This document shows positions 8,489-17,165 of a DNA stretch of 64,000 bases, piece after piece; positions within the stretch are counted from its first letter, which is position 1, and each line of letters starts with the position of its first letter. The position numbers and the translations under genes were made by a program. Location: contig NZ_JAKJHW010000011.1 in assembly GCF_021646685.1 (NCBI RefSeq), forward strand, positions 20,728 to 84,727. Reading direction: 5' to 3'. Source of the DNA: Pseudalkalibacillus salsuginis (GTDB lineage: Bacteria > Bacillota > Bacilli > Bacillales > Fictibacillaceae). The notes beneath the pieces are model-generated. The model did not search any database. It was not told the DNA's origin and worked only from the letters and a program-made list of their open reading frames with translations.

Positions 8489-9724
8489 ATGAGCAAAGGG
8501 AAAGTAGTATTAGCGTATTCAGGTGGGTTGGATACATCTGTATCAATCAAATGGATTCAAGAAAAATACGGTTATGACGTAATTGCACTCGGATTGGATG
8601 TAGGGGAAGGGAAAGACTTAGAAACAATCAAGAACAAAGCACTGAGCGTTGGTGCAATCAAATCGATCGTAGTTGATGCGAAGGAGTTGCTTGCAAAGGA
8701 ATATCTGTTGCCGGCATTGAAATCTAACTGCCTGTATGAAGGGAAGTATCCATTATCTTCGGCTTTATCCCGTCCTCTTATTTCGAAATTATTGGTGGAA
8801 GTTGCTGAACAGGAAGGTGCGATAGCAGTTGCCCACGGTTGTACAGGGAAAGGAAATGATCAGGTTCGATTTGAAGTTTCCATTCAAGCTTTGAACCCAG
8901 ATTTACAGGTCATTGCGCCTGTACGAGAATGGGGAATGACAAGGGACGAAGAAATTCAATATGCAGCAGAGAAAGGGATCCCGATTCCGGTCAACCTCGA
9001 CAATCCTTTTTCAATTGATGCAAATATCTGGGGACGTGCTTGTGAAGCTGGAGTATTGGAAGATCCATGGGCAGAAGCACCAGAGAATGCGTTTGATTGG
9101 ACCAATCCGATCGAAATGACCCCAGATGAACCGGAATACCTTGAAATCGATTTTGAAGAGGGTGTACCAGTTGCTCTGAATGGCCAAAAAACACCTATTG
9201 TCGAGTTGATTGAAACATTGAACGAAATAGGTGGAAAACATGGATATGGAAGAATCGATCATATTGAAAATCGTCTTGTCGGAATCAAATCGCGTGAAGT
9301 ATACGAAAATCCCGCAGCGTTATTATTGATCCAGGCGCATAAAGAGTTGGAATTCTTGACACTCCCTCGTGAGGTCACCCAATTCAAGCCACAGATTGAA
9401 CAACAGATGGCGAAGCTTGTGTATGAGGGATTATGGTATTCACCTTTACGTTCCGCATTGGATGCCTTCATCAATGAAACGCAAAAATTTGTGAGTGGAA
9501 AAATTAAAATCAAGCTTCATAAAGGAAACGCGACAGTTGTGGGACGCAAGTCAGACCACAGTTTATATAATGAACAGCTTGCGACTTACTCTAAAGGCGA
9601 TCTCTTTGATCATAATGCAGCTGTCGGCTTCATCAAATTATGGGGGCTGTCAACAAAAGTGCATGCAGAAGTGAATACCAAACCGAACCTTAAGGTGTAC
9701 AGCAAGGAGAAATCCTATGTCTAA
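8489..9724 (+). CDS. argG: Argininosuccinate synthase
   Basis: 411 aa. Catalyses ATP-dependent condensation of citrulline and aspartate to argininosuccinate, the penultimate step of arginine synthesis. The N-terminal PP-loop [16 protein letters not shown] is intact, followed by [15 protein letters not shown] and the aspartate/citrulline-binding segment [20 protein letters not shown]. Length is typical. RBS GGGAGTGG precedes the ATG. The 3' end overlaps argH by 8 bp. Confidence 0.98.
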   Translation: MSKGKVVLAYSGGLDTSVSIKWIQEKYGYDVIALGLDVGEGKDLETIKNKALSVGAIKSIVVDAKELLAKEYLLPALKSNCLYEGKYPLSSALSRPLISKLLVEVAEQEGAIAVAHGCTGKGNDQVRFEVSIQALNPDLQVIAPVREWGMTRDEEIQYAAEKGIPIPVNLDNPFSIDANIWGRACEAGVLEDPWAEAPENAFDWTNPIEMTPDEPEYLEIDFEEGVPVALNGQKTPIVELIETLNEIGGKHGYGRIDHIENRLVGIKSREVYENPAALLLIQAHKELEFLTLPREVTQFKPQIEQQMAKLVYEGLWYSPLRSALDAFINETQKFVSGKIKIKLHKGNATVVGRKSDHSLYNEQLATYSKGDLFDHNAAVGFIKLWGLSTKVHAEVNTKPNLKVYSKEKSYV

Positions 9725-11105
9725 GCTTTGGGGGGGACGCTTTACGAAAGATACGAATGAGCTTGTTGAAGAATTCACAGCCTCCATTGAATTCGACCAA
9801 CTGCTTGCATTAGAAGATATCCAGGGCAGTCTCGCCCATGTCCAGATGCTTTCTGAGTGCGACATCATTACACAGGAGGAAGCAGATAAGATCAAGGGCG
9901 GACTCCAAACCCTGAAGAAGAAAATCGAGAATGATGAGCTTGAATATGCAGTGGAACATGAGGATATCCATATGAATATCGAAAAGCACTTGATTGATGA
10001 GATCGGCAGCGTCGGTGGAAAGCTGCATACTGGACGAAGCCGGAATGATCAGGTTGCTACCGATATGCATTTATACTTGAAGAAGAAGACGACAGAACTG
10101 ATCCAATCAGTCGAGCTGGTCCAACAATCGATATTGGAACAATCCAAAGCTAATGTGGATACGATTTTACCGGGGTATACGCATTTACAGCGTGCCCAGC
10201 CGATTTCCTTTGCTCATCATCTGATGGCTTATTTCTGGATGTTTGAAAGAGATAAGGAACGACTGATCGACAGCTTGAAAAGGGTGAACGTCCTTCCACT
10301 TGGAGCGGGAGCTTTGGCTGGTACGACATTCTCCATCAATCGGGAAAGGGTCGCTGAAATTTTAGAGTTCGATGCCATTTATCCAAACAGTATGGATGCG
10401 GTAAGCGATCGTGACTTCATATTAGAGTTCCTATCGATCGCATCAATCCTCATGACACATATTTCCCGTTTATCTGAAGAAATGGTGATCTGGTCCAGCC
10501 AGGAATTCAGGTTCATTGAATTGGATGATTCGTTCTGTACCGGTTCAAGCATCATGCCGCAAAAGAAAAATCCAGACGTTCCTGAGCTCCTGCGGGCAAA
10601 AACAGGCCGGACCTATGGAAATCTCATGGGATTGTTGACCGTCCTGAAAGGCTTACCATTAGCGTATAACAAAGATATGCAGGAAGATAAGGAAGGGATG
10701 TTCGATACAGTCAAGACATTGGACGGTTCCTTGAAACTGTTAGCACCGATGATCGAAACGATGACGGTGAACAAAGGAGCTATGCAAAAAGCTGTGAAGG
10801 AAGACTATTCCAATGCAACTGATCTGGCAGACTACCTTGTTACAAAAGGGTTGCCATTCCGAGAAGCGCACGCCATCATCGGGCAGATCGTCCTCCATGC
10901 AATCCAAGAGCAAAAATATCTCTTAGATCTCAAGCTGGACGTTTATAATCAATTCAGTCCTTTATTCGAGGAAGATATTTATGATGTTCTTGCACCAGAA
11001 AATGTTGTGGCAGCCAGAAGCAGTACTGGTGGAACGGCTCAAGCCGAAGTCCGGAAACAGATTGAGCTTGCTGAATCAAAGCTTAAAAGCGTTGAAAAGG
11101 TATAA
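9717..11105 (+). CDS. argH: Argininosuccinate lyase
   Basis: 462 aa. Splits argininosuccinate into arginine and fumarate. Starts [11 protein letters not shown], has [13 protein letters not shown], and the fumarase/aspartase-superfamily signature [12 protein letters not shown] carrying the catalytic Ser of the mobile loop. Expressed with argG from the ARG-box promoter. Confidence 0.98.
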   Translation: MSKLWGGRFTKDTNELVEEFTASIEFDQLLALEDIQGSLAHVQMLSECDIITQEEADKIKGGLQTLKKKIENDELEYAVEHEDIHMNIEKHLIDEIGSVGGKLHTGRSRNDQVATDMHLYLKKKTTELIQSVELVQQSILEQSKANVDTILPGYTHLQRAQPISFAHHLMAYFWMFERDKERLIDSLKRVNVLPLGAGALAGTTFSINRERVAEILEFDAIYPNSMDAVSDRDFILEFLSIASILMTHISRLSEEMVIWSSQEFRFIELDDSFCTGSSIMPQKKNPDVPELLRAKTGRTYGNLMGLLTVLKGLPLAYNKDMQEDKEGMFDTVKTLDGSLKLLAPMIETMTVNKGAMQKAVKEDYSNATDLADYLVTKGLPFREAHAIIGQIVLHAIQEQKYLLDLKLDVYNQFSPLFEEDIYDVLAPENVVAARSSTGGTAQAEVRKQIELAESKLKSVEKV

Positions 11106-11108
11106 ATG

Positions 11109-11144
11109 GAGGGTTGGTCCATATGTGTAGGCCAACCCTTTTCC
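11109..11144 (+). terminator. argGH terminator
   Basis: gggttggtcc / ggccaaccc hairpin followed by TTTTCC immediately after the argH stop. Confidence 0.8.
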
Positions 11145-11194
11145 TATTCCTTCTAGAATCAAAAGAATCACAACAAAAGCACTTAAATCCCCTA

Positions 11195-12748
11195 TTAAAT
11201 CGTGTAAGGTGAAATCAAAAAGATGATCATCAACGTGTGAAACAAAGCAAAACAGCCAAATTCTTGATAGAAGTTCCAATTCGTTTTCCTTACCAGATGC
11301 GTAAAGAACCAGCTTATTAGGACAAGGACGATCGGAACGATGATTGAGTACATTTGGAACGATAGGTAAATCGGTGAGTAAGCTTCAAACACCGGGGTGA
11401 AGAATCGTTGCAGCAAGAAATATTGGAATAGGGTGAATAGACCGATTGCACCGTACCGGACCCAGCTCCGGCTATGTTCAATCGCATCTTCATTCCAGAA
11501 GGATACAAAGAATATGAAAATGGTAGCCGGTACAAGCCAAATGATGGCAACTAACAAAAGAATCAATCCGTAAGGCACTTTCGCCATGCCCGTGTAAAAC
11601 CCATTAATCCAATCTGAAGCTTGGAGAGTTTCGGCTTTTTCGACTAAGGATGGATTATCGGAAACAGCCATGATTTTAGAATCCTTTCCTCTAGTATCCA
11701 GCCAGAATAGTTCACCCTCATCTACATAGACATGGTTTTTTGATACAGAGGTTGAAGTACTGATGTGGCTTGCGATCCATTTACCATCCTTAGGAATAGC
11801 TTTATAAACGTTCCAGCTTTCATTCTTCGGTTTGATCATGCCTCTTATGGATAAAAATAATTCCGGCCCTCTTTCCGTCATGATCAGGTCCAAATTTCCG
11901 ATTACTCTTTGTCTACTCTTCGTAAACGTATCATAGATTTTGATCTCTTCAAATGCTGGTTGTTCATGTGGAGTGGTGAACAGGTAATAATGCCCTCTGA
12001 CAATGATCGTTCCTCCGTGGGATTGGGCGGTTTGATAGATGAGATGAAGCCCATCCTCGTTTTCTGCGATATCAATGTTTTTAACATTTTCCCCACTAAT
12101 GGAATCAATGTTGAATGCCTGTATTTTTTTAGCCTTACCTTTATCCGTTTTATAAACAGAAACTTCGGTTGTATACTGTTCCTTTTTACTTATGACAGCA
12201 AAAAGCCCTTTTTGTTCACTAGTAGACAGTTTAGTGATAGGATCGCTTGTTTGTAAGAGCTGACGCGAAGAGTTAGTGGCTGGGTCAATTGTGTAAACTC
12301 TGTCCTCTTTCCAATAGTAGAGATTTTCAGTCGATGCTTCAAACCCGTCTATATCTGTATCAACTGTCTGCTCTTTTTTTCCATCAAAATAGACCAGCTC
12401 TTTATCTTCAAGGTAGTAGGCTTCGTCATGATTTGCCCAGATGGAAGCATTTAAATTAAGCTGGACCGGAAGTGATTGTTTATTTGTCACTTCAAGGTTT
12501 TCATTGACTTTAAGATTTGTCAGCTTGCCATTTTCATTGAAGTGGATATCATACCCATTCCCAACTTTTTTTGCAGTCAACACTTTTCCTATAGCTCCAT
12601 CCGTAACTTCAGTATTACGGCTTAAGCCATCAGGTGCCAGATCCCTTACCTTTATCGCGTGGTGAAACGTCAGCAGCCCGATCAAAACTATGAGAAGAAA
12701 GACCGGTAAATAAATGGCACGTTTTCTTTTTATATGCTGAAACACCAC
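11195..12748 (-). CDS. Large membrane protein of unknown function
   Basis: 517 aa, not recognised. An N-terminal membrane anchor (about residues 14-31) is followed by a long extracytoplasmic region (about 35-385) rich in beta-strand-like repeats (e.g. YYLEDKELVYFDGKKE, LYYWKEDRVYTIDP), which could be a beta-propeller. About four C-terminal TM helices follow (from LILLLVAIIWLVPATIF to the end). It has a GTG start with an AAAGGGGGG site. It converges with argH; no partner gene is apparent. Confidence 0.7.
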   Translation of the reverse strand: MVFQHIKRKRAIYLPVFLLIVLIGLLTFHHAIKVRDLAPDGLSRNTEVTDGAIGKVLTAKKVGNGYDIHFNENGKLTNLKVNENLEVTNKQSLPVQLNLNASIWANHDEAYYLEDKELVYFDGKKEQTVDTDIDGFEASTENLYYWKEDRVYTIDPATNSSRQLLQTSDPITKLSTSEQKGLFAVISKKEQYTTEVSVYKTDKGKAKKIQAFNIDSISGENVKNIDIAENEDGLHLIYQTAQSHGGTIIVRGHYYLFTTPHEQPAFEEIKIYDTFTKSRQRVIGNLDLIMTERGPELFLSIRGMIKPKNESWNVYKAIPKDGKWIASHISTSTSVSKNHVYVDEGELFWLDTRGKDSKIMAVSDNPSLVEKAETLQASDWINGFYTGMAKVPYGLILLLVAIIWLVPATIFIFFVSFWNEDAIEHSRSWVRYGAIGLFTLFQYFLLQRFFTPVFEAYSPIYLSFQMYSIIVPIVLVLISWFFTHLVRKTNWNFYQEFGCFALFHTLMIIFLISPYTI

Positions 12749-12914
12749 AATCCCCCCTTTAGATGTTCCAAAATATGTATAAGCTTGTTCATCGTATCAT
12801 ACGGGTTATAAGAGTAATAGTTTCATTTTTACCGAAATTTCACCTGAACTGAAGGGGATCCGATGATGGAGGAAGAAAGTTAGAGAATGGAAGGAAGAGG
12901 GGGAGATTAGTTGT

Positions 12915-13551
12915 ATGGGCAGTCTAGTCATGTTAAGCAATATTGATAAGCACCTTGAGTCGAGAATTAGAGAATAGGATCCGTCATCTTGTTTTAGAAA
13001 AGGGGCCCGTGCTTGGGTATATCCCATCCCAATACGATCCAACGAAATTTTACTTTCATCGAGCGAAACAGCATCTGGATCGGTTCGGTTTTCAAGAGTA
13101 CCGCTACTTTGACATTGATGGGGATTACAAACCTGGACAATTAGAAACATTGTCGCAGTGTGATGCGATCTATTTATCTGGTGGAAATACATATTATTTT
13201 TTGAAGAATCTCCGAAAGAGGGAACTGCTTTCCTTCTTGAAGGACTTTGTGGAGAAAGGCGGTTTGCTGATCGGTGTAAGTGCTGGCGCAATGGTGATGT
13301 CTCCGACCATTGCCGTTGCCCGATTTTTAGATGCAAACGAGGTGGGGTTATCCGACTTAAACGCATTGGAACTTGCGCCGTTACATTTTCTGCCGCATTT
13401 TAGCGAAAGGGTCTCTGATGTAATAGCTGTAAAGAGCTTCGCAGACCAATCCTTCATTCCCCTTTATGTATGTGATGATCAGGCGGGGATCATCATCGAA
13501 AACGATAAAATGAGTTGTTATGGAAATGTTAAAAGGGCTGGCCAAATCTGA
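12915..13551 (+). pseudogene. Peptidase E-like (S51) gene, apparent N-terminal frameshift
   Basis: The 3' frame encodes a type-1 glutamine-amidotransferase-like/S51 peptidase: AIYLSGGNTYYFLKNL and the nucleophile elbow IGVSAGAMV. The expected start (ATG 12915, with GGGGGAG site) reads MGSLVMLSNIDKHLESRIRE and then meets TAG at 12975-12977. The body is in another frame from about 12965 on (RIRHLVLEKGPVLGYIPSQY). Without a frameshift only a TTG (12943) lacking an RBS could start the body. So it is either a recent pseudogene or a one-base sequence error. Confidence 0.65.
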
Positions 13552-13580
13552 GGCAAGTCTTTTCTTTGTTTCGATTAAAG

Positions 13581-13752
13581 TGTCTAGCTCCAACCCCCAC
13601 CCACTTGGATCACTTCAGACCTCCTGTAACGTTCGACACATTGATTTAGGTCGAAGCTTTTACCCACGCAGAACCGAACTTTGTTTGGTTCGAGCCTCCT
13701 CGTCGGACTTCCAGTGACCTTCGTGGCTGATCAGGGCGTTTGCGCTTTTCTT
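13581..13752 (+). repeat. Dispersed hairpin repeat, copy 1
   Basis: 172-bp element starting tgtctagctcc and ending tgcgcttttctt. Its outer parts pair (aacgccc-type with gggcgtt; ccacttgg..cacttcag with ggacttccagtgaccttcgtgg) and the core has a gaacc...ggttc hairpin. Related to the Bacillaceae intergenic elements that begin TGTCTAGCTCC and end CGCTTTTCTT. Open frames inside it are not genes. Confidence 0.85.
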
Positions 13753-13931
13753 GATACTCGAGATTATCTGTTTAATATGTTGATTTAAAATAAATTCTGA
13801 TAATTTATAATAAAGTTTATTAAAATTTTTTTGTTCCGCAAACGGGCCATATTCTGGAATAACGTAACTGTAAGATACCTGTAATTCTACATTAGACATT
13901 AGCGGAGAAAAAATCCTTTTTCGTAAACCCT

Positions 13932-13975
13932 TAGAGGCCATTAACACCTTTAATTCCTGGTGTTAATGGCCTCTA
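13932..13975. repeat. Perfect 17-bp inverted repeat
   Basis: tagaggccattaacacc - 10-nt loop - ggtgttaatggcctcta. No T-tract on either side, so not an obvious terminator. The flanks (13753-13931 and 13976-14065) are AT-rich and contain no recognisable gene. Confidence 0.7.
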
Positions 13976-14065
13976 ATCTTTATTATCGGAGATTAAAAAT
14001 TCATTGGTCTCACAAATTTTTACTTAGTTACATAAAAGGGTTTTCATCCTTCAACAGATGCTTGT

Positions 14066-14704
14066 TTATGTGATTGTAGACAGGGTTTGAACAATTTCTT
14101 TTTCAATAACAGAATCATCAACTGTATCGAGATATTCCGATTTAAACAGCTGATACTTTTTCAATTGGTAAAAGTCCATAAGTGCTTGTTTTAATGTAAG
14201 ATCATACTTTATGGAAAATGAAGGTACCATAATACGACGAAGGACAGCATCATCCTGAACCATAAACAACACAGCATTTATCTGGTTAAATATCTCCTGA
14301 TCCATACCGGCCTTAAAGAAAGCTTCTAGGTTTTTGTTACGATTTTGTTGGGCCAGTTCAAGGTTCTCAAACAAATACGGATAGGATTCTTTGAGATCGT
14401 TTAAAAATAAATCAGATACATAGATGACACATTTCAACGATTGTTCAAACGTTTTCTGGAAACGTTCGATAAATGAGATATTTTCATCTTGAACAATAGT
14501 ATCGGCTTCAGAAAGGTAGTCAATATAATGCGCTACCACTACCTGTATAATCTCGTCTTTCGTAGAAAAATTCTTATAAAGTGTTGCCTTACTAATATCC
14601 ATATACCTTGCAATATCATCTATTTTTAGTTGACTAAACTTGGTTTTTCTTATAATCGGTTTTATCTTTTCGATGTATTTTTCAATACTTGCTGCCTTTT
14701 TCAC
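14066..14704 (-). CDS. TetR-family transcriptional regulator
   Basis: 212 aa from a GTG (14704) with AGGAGGG 9 bp upstream; longer frames lack a ribosome site. The N-terminal HTH (IDDIARYMDISKATLYKNFSTKDEIIQVVV) is a standard TetR domain. The C-terminal ligand-binding region is unassigned. It is transcribed divergently from a short-chain dehydrogenase and probably represses it and itself through the inverted repeats between them. Confidence 0.88.
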   Translation of the reverse strand: MKKAASIEKYIEKIKPIIRKTKFSQLKIDDIARYMDISKATLYKNFSTKDEIIQVVVAHYIDYLSEADTIVQDENISFIERFQKTFEQSLKCVIYVSDLFLNDLKESYPYLFENLELAQQNRNKNLEAFFKAGMDQEIFNQINAVLFMVQDDAVLRRIMVPSFSIKYDLTLKQALMDFYQLKKYQLFKSEYLDTVDDSVIEKEIVQTLSTIT

Positions 14705-14750
14705 AAAAAGGACCCTCCTTTCTCTACATACACCATTATACCGAATTAGA

Positions 14751-14831
14751 ATACAAAATAAACAATATCGACAAATTAAACACACTATACAAAAAAGGTC
14801 AATTTGGTTTACTTTGTTTATATTGTATTAT
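14751..14831. promoter_or_regulatory. Divergent promoter with inverted operator arms
   Basis: atacaaaataaacaatat (14751-14768) and actttgtttatattgtat (14811-14828) are inverted copies (15/18 matches). The right arm lies within the SDR promoter TTGGTT (14804-14809), 16 bp, TATTAT (14826-14831). They are likely TetR operator sites. Confidence 0.55.
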
Positions 14832-14869
14832 ATACTTCTTGTAATGAATCAAAAAGGGAGGCAATAAAG

Positions 14870-15682
14870 ATGAAGACGATTTTAATTACAGGAGCTTCTT
14901 CGGGTATCGGAAGAGCAACAGCCAACTATTTTTCAGAGCGAGGATGGAATGTGGTGGCCACCATGCGGTCTCCAGAGAAGGAAACGGAATTGAATCGATT
15001 GGATCGTGTTTTGGTGACAAAGCTAGATGTCGAGCAAAAAGTAACGATTCAAGATGCCATTACAAAAGGAATTGAACATTTCGGTAAAATTGATGTCCTG
15101 CTAAATAATGCGGGTTATGCTGCATTTGGCGTTTTTGAAGCTGCTACAGATGTCCAGGTGAAAAAGCAATTTGACGTGAATGTGTTTGGTGTCATGAATA
15201 CAATTAAAGCCATTCTGCCCCATTTCAGAACGAACAAGGCAGGAATGATTATTAATATATCGTCTATTGGTGGACGTGTTGCCTTTCCGCTTATATCCCT
15301 TTACCATGCGAGCAAGTGGGCAATTGAAGGATTTTCGGAATCACTTTACTACGAACTAGCACCTCAAAATATTAAGGTAAAAGTGTTAGAGCCTGGAAAC
15401 GTTGCCACGGACTTTACAGGTCGATCCTTGGAATTGATAATGGATGAATCCTTGGAAGTGTATAGAACCTATCATGAAAAGGTACTTCAAAAGCAAATGG
15501 AAAGTTTTCAGACCAACGTCTCTACACCGGAACTCGTGGCTAAGGCGATTTATGAGGCTGCTATAGATCAAACAGAGCGTTTTCGATATCTTGTCGGAGA
15601 AGATGCAAAGTTTCTAGAGAACATGAGAAAGGAATCATCGGATGAGGAGTTTATGACGTTTATTACAAGTAACTTTCGATGA
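14870..15682 (+). CDS. Short-chain dehydrogenase/reductase (classical SDR)
   Basis: 270 aa from ATG 14870 with an AGGGAGG site. Classical SDR: cofactor motif TGASSGIGRA near residue 8, LLNNAGYAAFG, catalytic Ser in INISSIGGRVAFP and YHASK (Tyr-x3-Lys). The substrate is not deducible. The sequence after the active site (EPGNVATDFTGRS) is like the ketoreductase/RhlG-type subgroup. Controlled by the divergent TetR gene (inference). Confidence 0.9.
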   Translation: MKTILITGASSGIGRATANYFSERGWNVVATMRSPEKETELNRLDRVLVTKLDVEQKVTIQDAITKGIEHFGKIDVLLNNAGYAAFGVFEAATDVQVKKQFDVNVFGVMNTIKAILPHFRTNKAGMIINISSIGGRVAFPLISLYHASKWAIEGFSESLYYELAPQNIKVKVLEPGNVATDFTGRSLELIMDESLEVYRTYHEKVLQKQMESFQTNVSTPELVAKAIYEAAIDQTERFRYLVGEDAKFLENMRKESSDEEFMTFITSNFR

Positions 15683-15764
15683 GACGTGGATGGGAACGGA
15701 GGCTCCTTTACCCCTATAATACGAACCAGCAAATGCAAGTTGTGGAGTTATTCAAGAATAGGGC

Positions 15765-15793
15765 GCGATTGCTGCATAGGTGATCGCTTTTTT
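15765..15793 (+). terminator. Terminator after the SDR gene
   Basis: gcgat...atcgc short stem followed by six T. The preceding word gggcgcgattg recurs at about 16526. Confidence 0.5.
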
Positions 15794-15887
15794 CTTGCTT
15801 TAAATTAACGAACTTTAATAAGGAAGGAAAATTATTGGCTTTACCAGTATTCTTACAGTAAATGATTTTAAGGTAGGGGGATGTCTA

Positions 15888-16503
15888 GTGGTAAGACACG
15901 GAGAAACAGTGTGGAACACAGAAAAAAGAATGCAAGGATGGTTAGATTCTCAACTTACTGAAAATGGAGAAAAAAATGCCGTATCTTTAGGAAACAGACT
16001 TAAAGAAATAGAATTAACTGCGATATATTCAAGTCCCAGTGATAGAACTAAAAGAACCACTCAGTTGATACGGGGAGTTAGAGATATACCTGTATATTAC
16101 GATGAAAACCTTAAGGAGATTAATATGGGGGACTGGGAAGGTAAAACACTCTCATTAATTAAAGAAATGTATCCATTAGAGTTTGAATCTTTCTGGAATA
16201 CACCACACCTTTATACTCCTCTTGGAGGGGAAACTTTTGAAGAAACACGAGAGAGCAGTTAAGTTTCTAAATTTTATTAAAAATCAGTATAAATCAGGTA
16301 ATGTTTTAGTCGTTACGCACTCTGTAGTAATCAAATGTTTATTTTCCATTTTTAAAAACACAACAATTGAAAACCTGTGGGATCCCCCTTATATACACGA
16401 TACAAGTTTAACTAGTGTAGAACTTAATGAAAATGAATATAAAATCTTATTAGAAGGGGATTTATCTTATAGGGAAACCAATAAAGTTAATGTACAGAAT
16501 TAA
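15888..16503 (+). pseudogene. Histidine phosphatase (phosphoglycerate mutase-like), frameshifted
   Basis: The first frame has the catalytic RHGETVWN motif, SSPSDRTKRTTQ and EINMGDWEGK, then stops after GGETFEETRESS. The second frame continues ERAVKFLNFIKNQYKSGNVLVVTHSVVIK, the expected C-terminal half with the second catalytic His. The join lies in a short GA run (gagagag, about 16248-16258); restoring two bases would rejoin the frames as TRERAVKFL. A typical intact protein would be about 205 aa. The GTG start at 15888 also seems to lack the usual first beta strand (MxxxxLVRHG). Confidence 0.75.
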
Positions 16504-16602
16504 TGACTATTCTTATTAAAGAAAAGGGCGCGATTGTTGAACAACACAGACAGAAAATGATCAAACTTTTTTATAAAAGCTAAATAGTCAATATCAAAAG
16601 CG

Positions 16603-16644
16603 GAATCCATTTTGATCAATCTTTTTTCAAAATGGATTCTTTTT
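16603..16644 (+). terminator. Terminator downstream of the phosphatase pseudogene
   Basis: gaatccattttga / tcaaaatggattc, a 13-bp stem followed by TTTTT. Confidence 0.8.
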
Positions 16645-16717
16645 GTTTGCAGTAGAATTTCGGGTTACATGGGATTTTTGATCAAACTTTATTTCACACC
16701 TACATAATATTCCGTCA

Positions 16718-16769
16718 TTGACCTATATAAGACGGAACGATATACTAATATTCAAAAGAACGTTTGAAT
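16718..16769 (+). promoter_or_regulatory. cad promoter and CadC operator
   Basis: TTGACC (16718-16723), 17 bp, TATACT (16741-16746), then the dyad attcaaa-N6-tttgaat (16750-16769) just downstream of the -10, resembling the pI258 cad operator. CadC would block transcription until Cd/Zn/Pb binds. Confidence 0.75.
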
Positions 16770-16790
16770 GAAAAACTGAGAGGTGAAAAA

Positions 16791-17165
16791 ATGACGAAGG
16801 TCGATGTTTGTAAAGTAACCTGTGTCCATGAAGGAAAAGTGGAACGGATAAAGGCTGACATAGAAGGAAAAGATACAATGTCAGCGGCGAAGATATTCAA
16901 AGCATTAGCGGATGATACGAGAATCAAAATCGCCTATGCCTTATCGATTGAAGATGAACTATGTGTATGTGATGTATCAAATATTGTGGATTGTACAGTT
17001 GCAACCGCTTCTCATCACCTGCGATTGCTTCGGAATATGGGGCTTGCGAAATACCGGAAAGTTGGAAAGCTCGTTTATTACTCTCTGGATGATGACCATG
17101 TTAGAGAGATCATCCAGACAGCATTCTCCCACTTGGAGGAGGGTAAACATCTTGGAACAAGCTAG
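16791..17165 (+). CDS. cadC: CadC, metal-sensing ArsR-family repressor
   Basis: 124 aa from ATG 16791 with an AGAGGTG site. All CadC metal ligands are visible: Cys7 and Cys11 in the N-terminal arm (VCKVTC) and Cys58/Cys60 in ELCVC, as in S. aureus CadC. The HTH is TASHHLRLLRNMGL. It represses the cad operon and releases DNA on binding Cd(II), Pb(II) or Zn(II). It overlaps the cadA start by 14 bp. Confidence 0.93.
   Translation: MTKVDVCKVTCVHEGKVERIKADIEGKDTMSAAKIFKALADDTRIKIAYALSIEDELCVCDVSNIVDCTVATASHHLRLLRNMGLAKYRKVGKLVYYSLDDDHVREIIQTAFSHLEEGKHLGTS

Noticed and set aside
13520..13717. Open frame ending RASSSDFQ
   Set aside because: Lies within repeat copy 1; the same peptide appears at 48916-49107 in copy 5, so it is repeat sequence, not a gene family.
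13660..13947. Minus-strand frame of 95 codons
   Set aside because: Its 3' third is antisense to repeat copy 1 and its ATG sits in the 13932-13975 palindrome without an RBS.
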